Origin: Formicarius rufipectus | Taxonomy: Eukaryota > Chordata > Aves > Passeriformes > Formicariidae | Direction: 5' to 3' | NCBI GenBank assembly: GCA_013399695.1 | Contig: VXAU01000760.1 | Location: 4,834,732-4,898,731, forward strand | Length of the DNA stretch: 64,000 bases | In this document: piece after piece, positions 12,601 to 23,264 of the stretch | Position numbering within the stretch: position 1 is the first letter of the stretch | Layout of the letters: each line of letters begins with the position of its first letter | The notes under the pieces: generated by a model | The model's database searches: none | What the model was told of the DNA's origin: nothing | The model's input: only the letters and a program-made list of their open reading frames with translations | Translations under genes and position numbers: made by a program

Positions 12601-13402
12601 CAGCAAAGGACAAATATTTCTGAATGAAGCTCATTAGACTCACAACCATGCAAATCCAAGACTAGTTGACTGGAAATTTCTTTCTGAGAAGCATTACTCA
12701 ATTTTCTAGAAAACTCTCAATATGTTGGCTTGAGATATAGCACCTTGTTTTAGTATAAAAGTGATGATCAACTGTATTAGTGGAGTGCATTTAAAAAAAC
12801 ACATGAATTAAAAAACTTACTTTAAAAAAGCTCTTATAATTAGCTGATTTCCACAGCAAAAAGTTCTGCTCTCTGAGATCTATTTCAGAGATACTGTCTC
12901 AAAGTTCTTCAAAACAAGGTTCTTGAAGTCATAGCCTTAGAATATTGAATGCTTAAGAGGTATAGAGAGCTATTAATCTTAATTGGTTTCTTCTCCTTTT
13001 AAAAATCATGTCACTTTAATCTAGTCGTGTAAATCTAAATCAAGAATTTTCCTCTGGATAATGAAGTTGAAATATTGCCTAAACATTTCCCTTCTTAGAG
13101 AAGGGCTGGCATATGGATTCTGTGGCTTAGAGCTTTCTGGCACGAGTACCTTTCCAAAATGGGTAGTACTTCCAAATTGATTTGAATTTGCAGAGTTCAA
13201 AGTAGCCATGTGATAGCTCTATGCTCTCAAGTGTTATATATAGCCAAGGTTATTTGGATTGTCTTGGAAGAGAATAAGGGAAAGGAAAAGTGAGATTGTG
13301 GAGCACAACTGTGAGTTACTAAATATCTATGGCAGCCTAATGAACAATGCAAGACCAAATTCCTGTGAAATCCGATGATCTTTAATGCATCTTGAGTGCC
13401 AG

Positions 13403-13538
13403 CTACAGGAACATGTCATCTTCGAAGAACTGGCAGCCATCTGCTGAGTTCATGCTCTTTGTTTGTGTGAAGTGCTGCCCACGCTGAAAGCGCTTGGTGA
13501 CGGTGCCCGAAGGAGTCCCAGTCGGATCCGCGGACCGG
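13403..13538 (-). CDS. Candidate 3'-terminal exon of an unidentified transcript
   Basis: A strong acceptor (CT-rich tract, CTTTCCTCCCCTGCAG at 13539-13554) precedes a CpG-rich 136-nt block. Its phase-2 frame is open for 44 codons, ends NSADGCQFFEDDMFL and stops at TAG (13403-13405). An ATTAAA hexamer lies 17 nt after the stop (13381-13386), close enough to serve as a poly(A) signal with a very short UTR. Codon third positions in this frame favour C and G. The phase-0 frame is also open for about 40 codons, so the frame is not certain. I recognise no family, and no upstream exon could be paired with it. Alternatives are a noncoding transcript exon or a conserved element. Confidence 0.22.
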
Positions 13539-13983
13539 CTGCAGGGGAGGAAAGCCCAGTTAATGCTGTGCCAGTGCCTTGCAGACAACTGTGACTGTGC
13601 ATAATGTGCCCTCATCAGTATGTGGTGTGTGTTGTGTTTCTGGATGCTGAACCAGCAGCACAGTTGTGTCCATCTCTGTAAATCTTCCATGATTATAACT
13701 CTCATTGTAATCACTCCTTGGTGTGAGTGAGAGGGAGGGTGTCATAAACTTGTGTAATTTATTTTCTGTTTATCATCAAACTCCCCCAGTTGTAAATAAC
13801 ACGAATTAAACCACGTCAGTAATCTAGTGAATGTGTACTAAATCAAACCTAACATATGGTTCAGAATTAGGCTACAGATCAAATTGGAATACATTTTGTA
13901 GATGGTTTATAACACACATACCGAACATCAAAATTCTTCTGCATACTGAAAAGCATGAAATACTGAGTTTGGTATGTAGTTAC

Positions 13984-14048
13984 GATAGAATGTTTAGGAT
14001 TGGAAGGGGCCATAGAGATCATCTAGTTACAATCCCTTTACCATGGGA
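13984..14048 (-). mobile_element. Short CR1 LINE 3' terminal fragment
   Basis: Plus strand shows the antisense CR1 terminus: GATAGAATGTTTAGGATTGG, then AAGGGGCCATAGAGATCATC, TAGTTACAATCC and CCATGGGA. Only about 65 bp remain. Orientation is minus, as the octamer tail (ATTCTATGA type) lies at the low-coordinate side. Confidence 0.75.
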
Positions 14049-17000
14049 TTTAAATCTTGTATTTTCTTAATCTAGTATTTAGAATAGCAGAATTTCCAGT
14101 AGTTCAATTTTAATAGATATCCCTATATTTAATATTTTTTCCCTTTATGTACTTAGAGGCTTGATTCTGCTGCTTTCCTGTACCACAATATTTTTGTGTG
14201 AAGTCACTTGAATTTCATTTTTAAAATCCAGTGAAATAAGACCTCCTCATATGTTCTTGGGATTGGTGAGTGAAAGAGTCTGTAGGTATTTTGCAAATAT
14301 TGTCACTCTTATTCATGGTATATATATTTGTGGATGAAAAGCAACATGAATAATATTTAAGTAATACCTGTCATCCAAAGAGTATCTGAAACTATCCAGT
14401 TAACTCAGGGGGCCAACACCAGTCTTTTTGCAGAACTTAAGAAATTGTCAATACTTTTCTAAACTAGAAAACTGTTTTGAACACCAGTGTCTGGATAAAC
14501 ATTTGTTGATGTACCAAATATGAAAATTAATCTTCAGATAGTAAGGTTTCACTGATATTTGAATTACAGTGGACTAGGTACTCTGTCAACTACTGTTATA
14601 ACATGACTTCTTTCTAAAAGGTCCTTGAAATGCTTAATATCTGCTCAGAGCAGATATATAATTAGGTCTCTTCTGATGAAATACTGCTAAATCTGGAGGA
14701 GGAAAAGAATGTATTGAATTCATGTTTCCAGAAGTCTGAAGTATTTTTAGTTATTGAAATCTTGTAGTGATCTCCATTTTTATTGAAAAGAATATATACA
14801 GAGGTGTTTGAACAGGACTTGTGCTGCTGAATTCTGCTCTAAAAGTTGAGTAATAACTACAGAGCTGGCTTGACTTTTGGAAATGCCTTTTGCAACAATT
14901 AATCCCCCAAAAGCACTGTGCAGTGTATGAACTTGTGTGCTATACTGTAGTAGCTTATTAAATACTGTTTAATCTATGTGTATGTGGCCGAGTTTGTTTT
15001 TTGGCTCTAATGCCAAAAGAGAGGCTTAAAGTCAGCAAATATGAGCTTTCTGATTTTAGGTATTTAAAAATATAAAAGAAGAATAAACCTTTTCAGGAGG
15101 AAAATGCAAATGAACGTGCTAGAGTAGAGCCAGGGCAGAAAGCTTTCACAGTGCCTGACCTGGGTGTGCTGGAGAGGAGGTTCTCAGCATTTCCCTACAA
15201 GGAATTCCTTGTCTGCAATATCTCCCAGAACAATCCTTTGGCACTTTTGTGAGGGACCTTATCAGAGATCAATTGCTCATTGCATAGAGCTACTTGGAAG
15301 GAGGAAGGGCCTGAGTTTTGGGTTCCATCACTGTCATGAGAAGTAAATTGGATGCAAGGAAAATCTGTGTTAGGCCTTATGACTTAGTGCTGTCAGACCA
15401 TGCTGGGTTGTGACTAATGCTTTTTCCCACTTTATTGTTAGTGAAATCAATGGCAAAACTCCATTTATGTTAGGAGCACATGACAAGATCCAGAGTAAAT
15501 GAAAGAAGCAGATGACTAACAGTAATGGATGTAATTGAGAAAGAACAGTCCTATCAGAGGGTATATTCAGAGTTGATTTAGAGCAGTAAGTGAAGATCAT
15601 CCAGTATCTGACTCAAAACAAGATAAAGGCAACAGCCATTAAGGGCATATCCACTGTTCACAGAGGGAAAGGGTATTTTCATTTTAATTTGGGGGAAGGG
15701 TAGAGGGGGGAAGTGACTCCAGATGGTGGTTAAGCAAATGATTTTTTAATTGGTAAACAGGAATATTTCCCTTTGCCCATATTTATTTTTTGAGATTAAA
15801 CTTTGCTTGTGCAAACAGTGTTTGCAGGCTGCTACACAGCAGTGGACATCTGTGCTTTTTCAAATCATTAGGACTAGACTAGAAATTCTGGCTGAAATTC
15901 TGATTACTGGCTTGCAACACCTGGTTTCAGTTGATCCATATGAAGGTTGGGTACTATCTGTTCTCTACCAATTTTGAGCTTTTCTTTCACTGAAGAAACC
16001 TTTTCTATTCCTGTGAAAGCTCTGCCAGATGTTCTGCCTTTTGGGTTCTCTTGTACCTGACAAGGGACAGCCACAGAGCAGGAGGGCAACCCATGCTCCT
16101 GGCTCATTCACTGTGTGGAGAAATTGCCTCAGGTTGGTGATGAACTATTTAAGAAGTTGCTCTGAACTTGGCCTCATTTTATGTAATCCCAAACACTGAT
16201 CTGACAATACTAAATGGCTGTACTTTTTTGCTTTCTCAAAATGTGTGTGTGGACAAGTGCTTGGTGTAGCTGTGAAATGGGGCTGCAAGTCTGGAGGAGC
16301 TGGGATGTGAGCAAGCTGACTGTTTGCCATCAGCCTTTGTGGCTCATTTAGGATCTAAGGCAAGTAGGCTGTTCAAGCCAGTGTCTTCCTTGATGTGATG
16401 TGACTGTGTTTAAGGAGTATAGGAAGATGATCTAAGTGTGGAACTGTTGGGTAACCTGATTAGTGTGTCTGACTAGTGTGGAGTTGTCTCCTGCTTGATT
16501 TATAAGGATGAATGGCCAGAATCCAAACTGGTCTTCAGTGATGGTCTTGTGCAGGGGGAGCTGAAATTCTTTGAACCACTCCTTTTGGCTTGCTTGGTTA
16601 AATGTATCAAATGGCTAAATTATAAGTGATGCCACAATCCCTGATGTGATGCCCAGTATTTATGTCCATCCAATTTGAGGGCTGCGTGGATGCTGTGCCC
16701 TGCAACACTGAATCGGCAAGAAAGTTAGATTAAGAGCTGCATGAAGAAAATAAAGTTGTAGAGTGGACAGTAAAGAGGAAAGCTGTTTTGGCATCTAAGC
16801 AGTAAAGAGACTGACATTAGAAAGCTAGAGGTGTCAGCAGATGTTGAGATAAATCTGCAACTCAGTTTACTACTAGCACAGAATTTGGATTTGTTTCCTT
16901 AAAGGTAGGGTGTTTAGACTCTACTGATTTCTTCTAACACTTTTTAGCAGAAAAAAGGTATGTGAAATTTTGGCTCAGCAAGAGGCAGGGACCTGAAGAC

Positions 17001-20000
17001 TGTGTGGTGTCAGGGTCTTGCTCTGTCTCCTTTGGCACCTGAAAAACACTGACGTAATTAAACCGAAGGGGTTGGTGATCTTCCAATGAGCTCAAGAGTG
17101 TTTTTTTTTTTTGCAAAGAATTGACTGTATAAAGTTTTCAGCAACCTGACTGACATGTAGTCTAATCATGATGTTTTTGAAATCATGTTTTATTTTACAC
17201 CCATGTCATCCTGGCTTCCTACAGAATGCAGAAACATACTGGGGATGGAACTACATGACATGGCAATTGGTCACTTCTGAAGCTTCTGCCTGTGCCTCCC
17301 TCCCCACTAGCTGTCTTGATACAACTGTTGTAATGTGCAATGAACTAGATCACTGAGTGGAGGGCTGCTTAAAAATAATCTGCTTTGAACCTACGTTATG
17401 TCACTGATCCTGTGAGCGTCGATCACGTGGCCAGCAGGCAGGGATGTGCACCTCAGGTGTGGGTGTAGGGAGGATGGCACTGAGTGCCTGAGAGGCAGAG
17501 GCAGGGATGGTAATCTGTGCAGCAAGCTTGATGTTGAAACTCTGTACTGTAAAATGAGATGTTAGGGTGCTGCAAACTTGCAAATGTGGTCTGCTACAGT
17601 ACTGTGTTAGGGTCCCTGGCATCAGGCATGGGATGTAGCTGGTGTAGAGCTTCAGATGAGGATGTCTGACCCTGAAATGGGGCTGTGCCCCATTTATATA
17701 ATCCAGGTTATATATGAAAGCCTCTAACTGCTCTGTGGTGGGCATGAAGGGCAAGACAAATGGTGCTGAACAGGGAGGTGTCTTCACTAACCCCTGGGAA
17801 TAGTAGGGCTGAGCTGTGCCTTGCCCCCCTGCCTCTCCTGGTAGCCACATCAGCCATGCACCTTGTGCAGGTACAGTTTCTTTTCCCAGGGCTGATGAGC
17901 AGTGTTTACAATCTGTAGTTGGTAAGATAGCCAAGCTGTTGGAGTGCCCATGGAGGCAGTAAGGAGATGCTTTTGATTCCTCTTCTGGATATTCCTAGCC
18001 ATCAGTGTAAGGAGCCTTTAGAGGGAGGGGTAAGGTCCTGGCCCTCTGTATCTCAGATCTAGCTCTTAGAGACTCAGAAAAGGGTGGACAAGAAAGGCCT
18101 TGGCTTAGTGGTCTTCTAATCAGAGCATTCAGATTGAAGTGGTCATTGGCTCCTGCTTCAAGGACTGTGTTAGGCACTCAGTAAAATGTAATCATCCTCC
18201 CAGGAGCGAAGCAGCCACAGCTTTTTGATTGCACTTCCTGAAGGTGTTCCTGTCCCAGCATCTGTAACATTGGTCTGAGTTTGACAGGGCTCTGCAGCTG
18301 ACCATAGCAGGTCATGGGGAGACTGACAAGGCAGGCTAATGAAAGGCCTTTCTGTGTTAATGGTTGAAATTTGGAAGTCATCTGCAATAGGTCTTCAGAT
18401 TGAGTCAGAGGTGAGAACCATTAAAGTACCAATCCTTTATTTAAAACATTTAGCCGAGAGATTTGTGGCACAATCAAAATAGCTCAACACTGACGCAGCT
18501 GAAACCAATGACATGTACAGCTCTACAGAGTGTTGTAGGATAAAAGTTGTAGAACACCTTCTGTAATAACCACATTTAAAAGACAGAGTAATATTTGGCA
18601 AGTAATGTGTGTTGGTAGTCACCTCTACTACTTAAAGGCAATATATAGATTGTTGAAAACTGATGAGAGAACAATCTAAAAATGCTGTGGTTTGGAAAGA
18701 TCTTAAATTGTGCTCTAATAGTGCAGAAATTAGTAGGCTTTCAGTTTTCCTAGTTTTTGACTTTTTTTATGAGTTATTTGGCTGCTTTTATTTGTTCACA
18801 TTTCAAAACCAAAATGTTACAATGAAAGGCAGATTACAAAATCATTTAGCATGTGCCTCCACAGTGCAGTGCCTAACGAGGTGGGTCCCAGAAACAGCAC
18901 AGCTGCGGTAACACTGTGCTCTGCCTCTGCAAACACACCCTCCTTCTCAGCAGGGCTGATTAGCCTAAATACAAGGCTGCAGTGGTGTGTTTATACTGTT
19001 TCCAGAACTGGGGAGGTCTGACTACATTTTTCAACATAAATCTTGCCATCTTTGCCTTGAGGCTCTCTTTAAATTAATTTTCTCCTCTGCAGTGCCTCAT
19101 ACTTTCTATTACTGATATCTTCCTTGCTTTCTCCAGTAGACAAGTTTTAACAGAAGCTGAAGAGGATGTTTGTGGGTAGTACCAGTAGGAACAATGCTAG
19201 TCTTGAAAGTCTCTCTAGAATGTTTTAGCTACTGGAATAAATTAGTCCGTTGGATATCAATGCTTTTTTTTTTTTTTAAGGGTTCTTTGTAAATATGGCT
19301 ACTCAGCCTTATTTCTATAGCTCAAGAGTTTCTGTACTTAAAATAGCCATACTTAGGCTTAGTTTTGCATAGTGGTTCTGTTATGGTAAGATTGCAAGAT
19401 GCTACAGTTGATATTTTTAGTTTGGTTTTTTTTTTTTAATGCTTCTGAGGACACTGGCATGATGTTATATCTGTTCTACTACAGCTGGTTTCTTGTAGAG
19501 AAAAAACCACAAAACCATTTTAGGATGAGGTATTTCTTTATTGTGAAATAGTTTGTTAGAATCTGTACATTGATTTATAGTATAAATAATGTATAGAAGA
19601 ATATAAAAATTCTATTATATGTGTATATATCCTATATTATTTGTGACTCTACTTCCTGTAACGAGGAAGGTTCACCTGTAAAATCAGTTATCTTTCCCAC
19701 ACAGAGTATTGTCACTCATCCAGGTTTGTATTTTAAGGAAGTGATTAATACTCCTTATCAAGACCATCTGTTGCTGCTGGCTTTCTATGTAAGCTTGTTT
19801 CATTCATGAATCCATTTCTGTATATCTAGTTTTTCTTCCTTGGCTTATTTCTCTTCAGATGTGGATCCCAAATGTATTGTGCAGCACAAATACAGTGTTG
19901 GTGGTACTTGTTTCCTTATTCTTCATTTGGTCAATTGACCTCAGTATGGAAATTAGTAATATGCAAAACAGTTGTTTTCTCCCTGTTACGTGTCTCATGT

Positions 20001-20169
20001 GCTTTGTCTAATCATGAAATGTTGTTTAGTTTATTCTCCCTCTTCATTTTCACCCCAAAAGCTGGACAGTATTTTTTATGAAGCATTGTAAATAATAAGG
20101 GATTACATTTTTTTTTTTTTTGTGTACCTACATTGCTCCAACAATATTGTCTCATTTGCAAGTTCTTAC
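14049..20169. other. Intergenic, no gene recognised
   Basis: AT-rich unique-looking DNA containing the 21-bp palindrome, T-runs at 17101-17112, 19264-19277 and 19426-19437, and the low-stop minus frame at 17401-18410 described in the findings. Confidence 0.55.
14637..14657. repeat. Perfect 21-bp palindrome
   Basis: ATATCTGCTC, a single A, then its exact reverse complement GAGCAGATAT. Ten-base arms with a one-base centre can extrude as a cruciform or bind a dimeric factor; no function is known here. Confidence 0.9.
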
Positions 20170-20279
20170 CTTTGTACCAAGAGGCCTTTTGGTAATGAAG
20201 GTGTGGAAAGGTGCTGGGGGTTGTGACAGTACACACTGTACTAACAGCCTCATGTGAGCAGCATGCTGTGTGTCTTGAT
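20170..20279 (-). other. Exon-like segment, unidentified
   Basis: A 110-nt minus-strand block lies between a good acceptor (CTTCTTTAAACAG at 20280-20292) and a good donor (AAAG|GTAAGAAC). Two of the three frames are open throughout, so coding potential cannot be judged. It lies in the spacer 3' of SLC9A9 and could be an exon of a long noncoding RNA, or chance. Confidence 0.15.
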
Positions 20280-20941
20280 CTGTTTAAAGAAGCACAGGCT
20301 CAAGTGAAAGTTGAGTCCTCTTCACTCTGGTGGAGCGCAGGTTGCAGCACAGAAGGCTGGAGGGGTGATTTCAGGACACGGGTAACCTGTAGGTAAAACT
20401 GTTGCTTTAGCCTTGAGCGTGGCTTAGTTCACACAGGAGCTGCATAACCAATGTGTATTGTGACACTGCAGATGCCCCAAAATAAGCAGTCTGTTTAATG
20501 TTGCTTAGTAGGGAATTTTTAACTTTAAGGTCTCTGTAGCGCTGAATTACTGATAAGGGTAATGGGAGTTACTCTGACAAGCAGATCCTGAGAAGTGGGC
20601 TTTTTTGTACTGTAGGCTATTCAGATCCATTTAGAGACTTTCAGCTATTAGTTTTTCCTTGTCTTTAGTGCCTTTTACCAGACAGAGTATGTTATAACCC
20701 AGGCACCCTCCCCGAAGCTTTCTTCTGATGGTCTTGCAGTGTGCCTGCTACACCTTGCATCCATTAGCGTTTCTGCTGTCAGAGGGACAGATTTTGGGAG
20801 CAACAAAAGAAGAGATTGAGAGGAGAAAAAAACCCTGCATTAAATACCTGAGATATATTTCTAAGATTTTATTGCTTTGAAGTGGTTGTTTAACATGGTG
20901 AAAATATATTTGTTGATATCATTTAAGTGGGAACATAGGTT

Positions 20942-20972
20942 TTTAACAAATTGTACCTCACAATTTGTTAAA
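20942..20972. repeat. Perfect inverted repeat, 13-bp arms with 5-nt loop
   Basis: TTTAACAAATTGT, loop ACCTC, then the exact reverse complement ACAATTTGTTAAA. This is the longest perfect hairpin I found. There is no T-run terminator context and no precursor-length stem, so it is not a typical miRNA hairpin. Confidence 0.95.
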
Positions 20973-21812
20973 GTCAAATATTTTCAAGTTGCTGCTTTGT
21001 TAGAAATGAGTCAAAAGAAGGCTGGTGGCACAGTTTTTGAAACTATTATTTTTCAGTTACTATTTAAAATCATCATGCTTCTAACTTGCAAATCTGACAT
21101 CCTTAGTGTATTGATTTTCATATTTAAAAGTATAGATTGGGTAACCCTTGCATAGCAGCATTTGTAGGTCTGGCATCCTGCACTTACTCAGGTATAAATG
21201 ACAATTTATAGGTTAAAATGATCCATTTTATTGGAACATCTGATTCAGCTGGGAGAAAGAAAGCTTTTGGGCACAAGGTTTACACATTAGCCTTGACCAA
21301 ATTAGTGTAAACTTCAAGCTAAAGACATTAGCTGAAGAGCTATTGCACTTGGGATAACCTCTCTGTATTAATCAGCTGAACAACTTCAGAGAAATGTAAG
21401 GGTAGTTGTAGATGTGTCAGGGTTGTTTTCTGAAAAGGCATTCATGTGACTGCTTTGAAGAGCTGTGAATGTATTTTAGGAGCCATAATTGCTGGAAAAA
21501 AGCCTTCAGGTAAATGGATTTCTATCTTGTTTTTTTTTAGGACCATAGACTGCTTCTAGGATAAGAATGATTCAGGATAGTTTAACAAATATAAATTGTT
21601 GGGCAAAAGTGGGATGCACTGAAATACTTCATGTTTAATTTGCCATGGCTCAAAGGGCTCTTGAAGAGATGTTTTGAGCCTTCTGGGAAAATTGCTTTGC
21701 AGCCAAATCTGAGCCTGTGAATAACAGCAGAATAAGCACTGCAAGTTGTAATCCCACGTTAAATTGTCAATCACAGTCAATGTTTCCTTTTTTCTTTTCT
21801 TTTTTTTTTTTT

Positions 21813-21850
21813 NNNNNNNNNNNNNNNNNNNNNNNNNNNNNNNNNNNNNN
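21813..21850. other. Assembly gap (38 Ns)
   Basis: A run of 38 Ns follows directly after a T-rich tract (21784-21812). The unresolved sequence is probably an extended homopolymer or CT repeat that broke the assembly; the true length is unknown. Confidence 0.98.
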
Positions 21851-22148
21851 TTATTTCCAATGAATTATACTGTGGAGTTGTTGGAACATGGGACTGATTC
21901 CAAAGAGGGAAGCATTTAGCTGTAAAATAGGATGTATGGTGGGTATAAGACCTGGGGTGTGAGATGTTAATCCCACTCACAAGAGGAGAATTTGGAGACA
22001 GAATTCACTTGTTTCAACATGTAATTGGAGGGTCTGCTCATTATTTGGTGCTTCTGCCTCTGTAGTTATTTCCCCACCACTGAATGGAGAACTTTATTGT
22101 AAGTAAATTCAATCTAACAGGGGGGTTGATGACACCAGGACTAGGAGT

Positions 22149-22172
22149 AAAAAAAAAAAAAAAAAAAAAAAA
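22149..22172. repeat. Poly(A) tract, 24 bp
   Basis: The longest uninterrupted A run in the window, followed by TTAAAAAA. No CR1 or other element recognised upstream. Confidence 0.85.
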
Positions 22173-22640
22173 TTAAAAAAATCTCATCTTTGGTGTGTTT
22201 ATACTAGGCAAATACTGAAGTCAGAACAACACCTGGTTCCATTTCCTCTCTGAACCATTTAAAAGCATGAGAAGAAATATGCTCAAGTATTTAACCAGTG
22301 TTATATATACATAGTTTTCAAACTTAAAACTACTGTTCCCAGATGAAAAAATAACAATAAGATTCAATAGCCTGACCCCTGTGTTAGTGATAATTAAGGC
22401 ACATGGCACATTTGTGCTGGATGAAATAGATATGACACTTTCAAATAGAATATTCTTCTGTTCAAATCTGACCCTATAGAATATTTCAGTGCGTGTAAAT
22501 TATTTGTGCTTTGTCCTCATATTTTTCCACTCTGTTGTCCATTGTGAGAATTGTTAGTGCTCAGCTGACCGAAGGCTGTTCTGTGCTCATGTGGAATCAC
22601 AGCAGAAAAGTCCCCCTGAGAAACTTGTACTTGGGGAGAC

Positions 22641-22702
22641 TCTCTGCCTTCCCTCTTCCTCTCTCTGCCTTCTTTCTCCCTCTCTGCCTTCTCTGCAATA
22701 AA
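22641..22702 (+). repeat. CT-rich period-20 repeat followed by AATAAA
   Basis: Three copies of a CTCTCTGCCTT core occur about 20 bp apart, followed by AATAAA at 22697-22702. The CT-rich tract immediately before a polyadenylation hexamer resembles the R-U5 part of some retroviral LTRs, but LTR ends (TG...CA) and a target duplication were not identified. Confidence 0.35.
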
Positions 22703-23231
22703 TGCTGCTCCTGGCCTTGCTGATATTAAATGGCCTTCTGGTTCATTCAGGATGACTTTTATGTTCTGCATAAGAGCAGATACTGTGCTGCTGGGTTGAA
22801 TAGATGAATTTGCACTATTCAGGATGAATTTTTATGTCTAACTTATTATTTTTGAGATTGTAAATCTACAGTGTTCCCTTTCAGTAGAATGAAGATATTC
22901 ACATAAGGATGGTGTGGTCTACCATGCTGATAAAGTATCAATGGGAAGCAACTAAAGAAATAATGTGGGTGTCTTCTTTGCCAATCAGGATTTGAAAGAC
23001 AATTGTTGCATGTACTGTTTCTTTGTGATAGGAAAACGCATTTCTTTCAGGTTTGTTAGAACAAAGAATATGGATATGAAATATTCCCCAATCCTGTCCT
23101 TTCACATTGCTAACAGACTCTTGGTGTTACGCTTCAGTTCAGTGTCTGTGCTGATTCCACCTCCCTGCAATGCCATGGAGTCTTTTGTGCCTCAAAGCAG
23201 ACTTGGCCTCATGGCCACTGTTAAAAGCACT

Positions 23232-23264
23232 GGGATTAGGGAGGTGGGGGAGGAGGGGGTAGGG
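23232..23264 (+). repeat. G-quadruplex-type motif
   Basis: Five G-runs of 3, 3, 5, 5 and 3 separated by loops of 2 to 4 nt on the plus strand. This satisfies the usual four-run quadruplex pattern with one run to spare. Confidence 0.6.

Larger units (their letters stand above)
7651..13402. other. Intergenic, G-rich start then AT-rich
   Basis: About 7.65-8.95 kb is G-rich on the plus strand and holds overlapping chance open frames. From 9 kb on it is AT-rich. No exon pair, repeat or RNA gene could be supported. Confidence 0.55.

Noticed and set aside
15100..15180. CCTCCTCTCCAG acceptor-like site on the minus strand
   Set aside because: The following open frame has no donor and no similarity; isolated pyrimidine tract.
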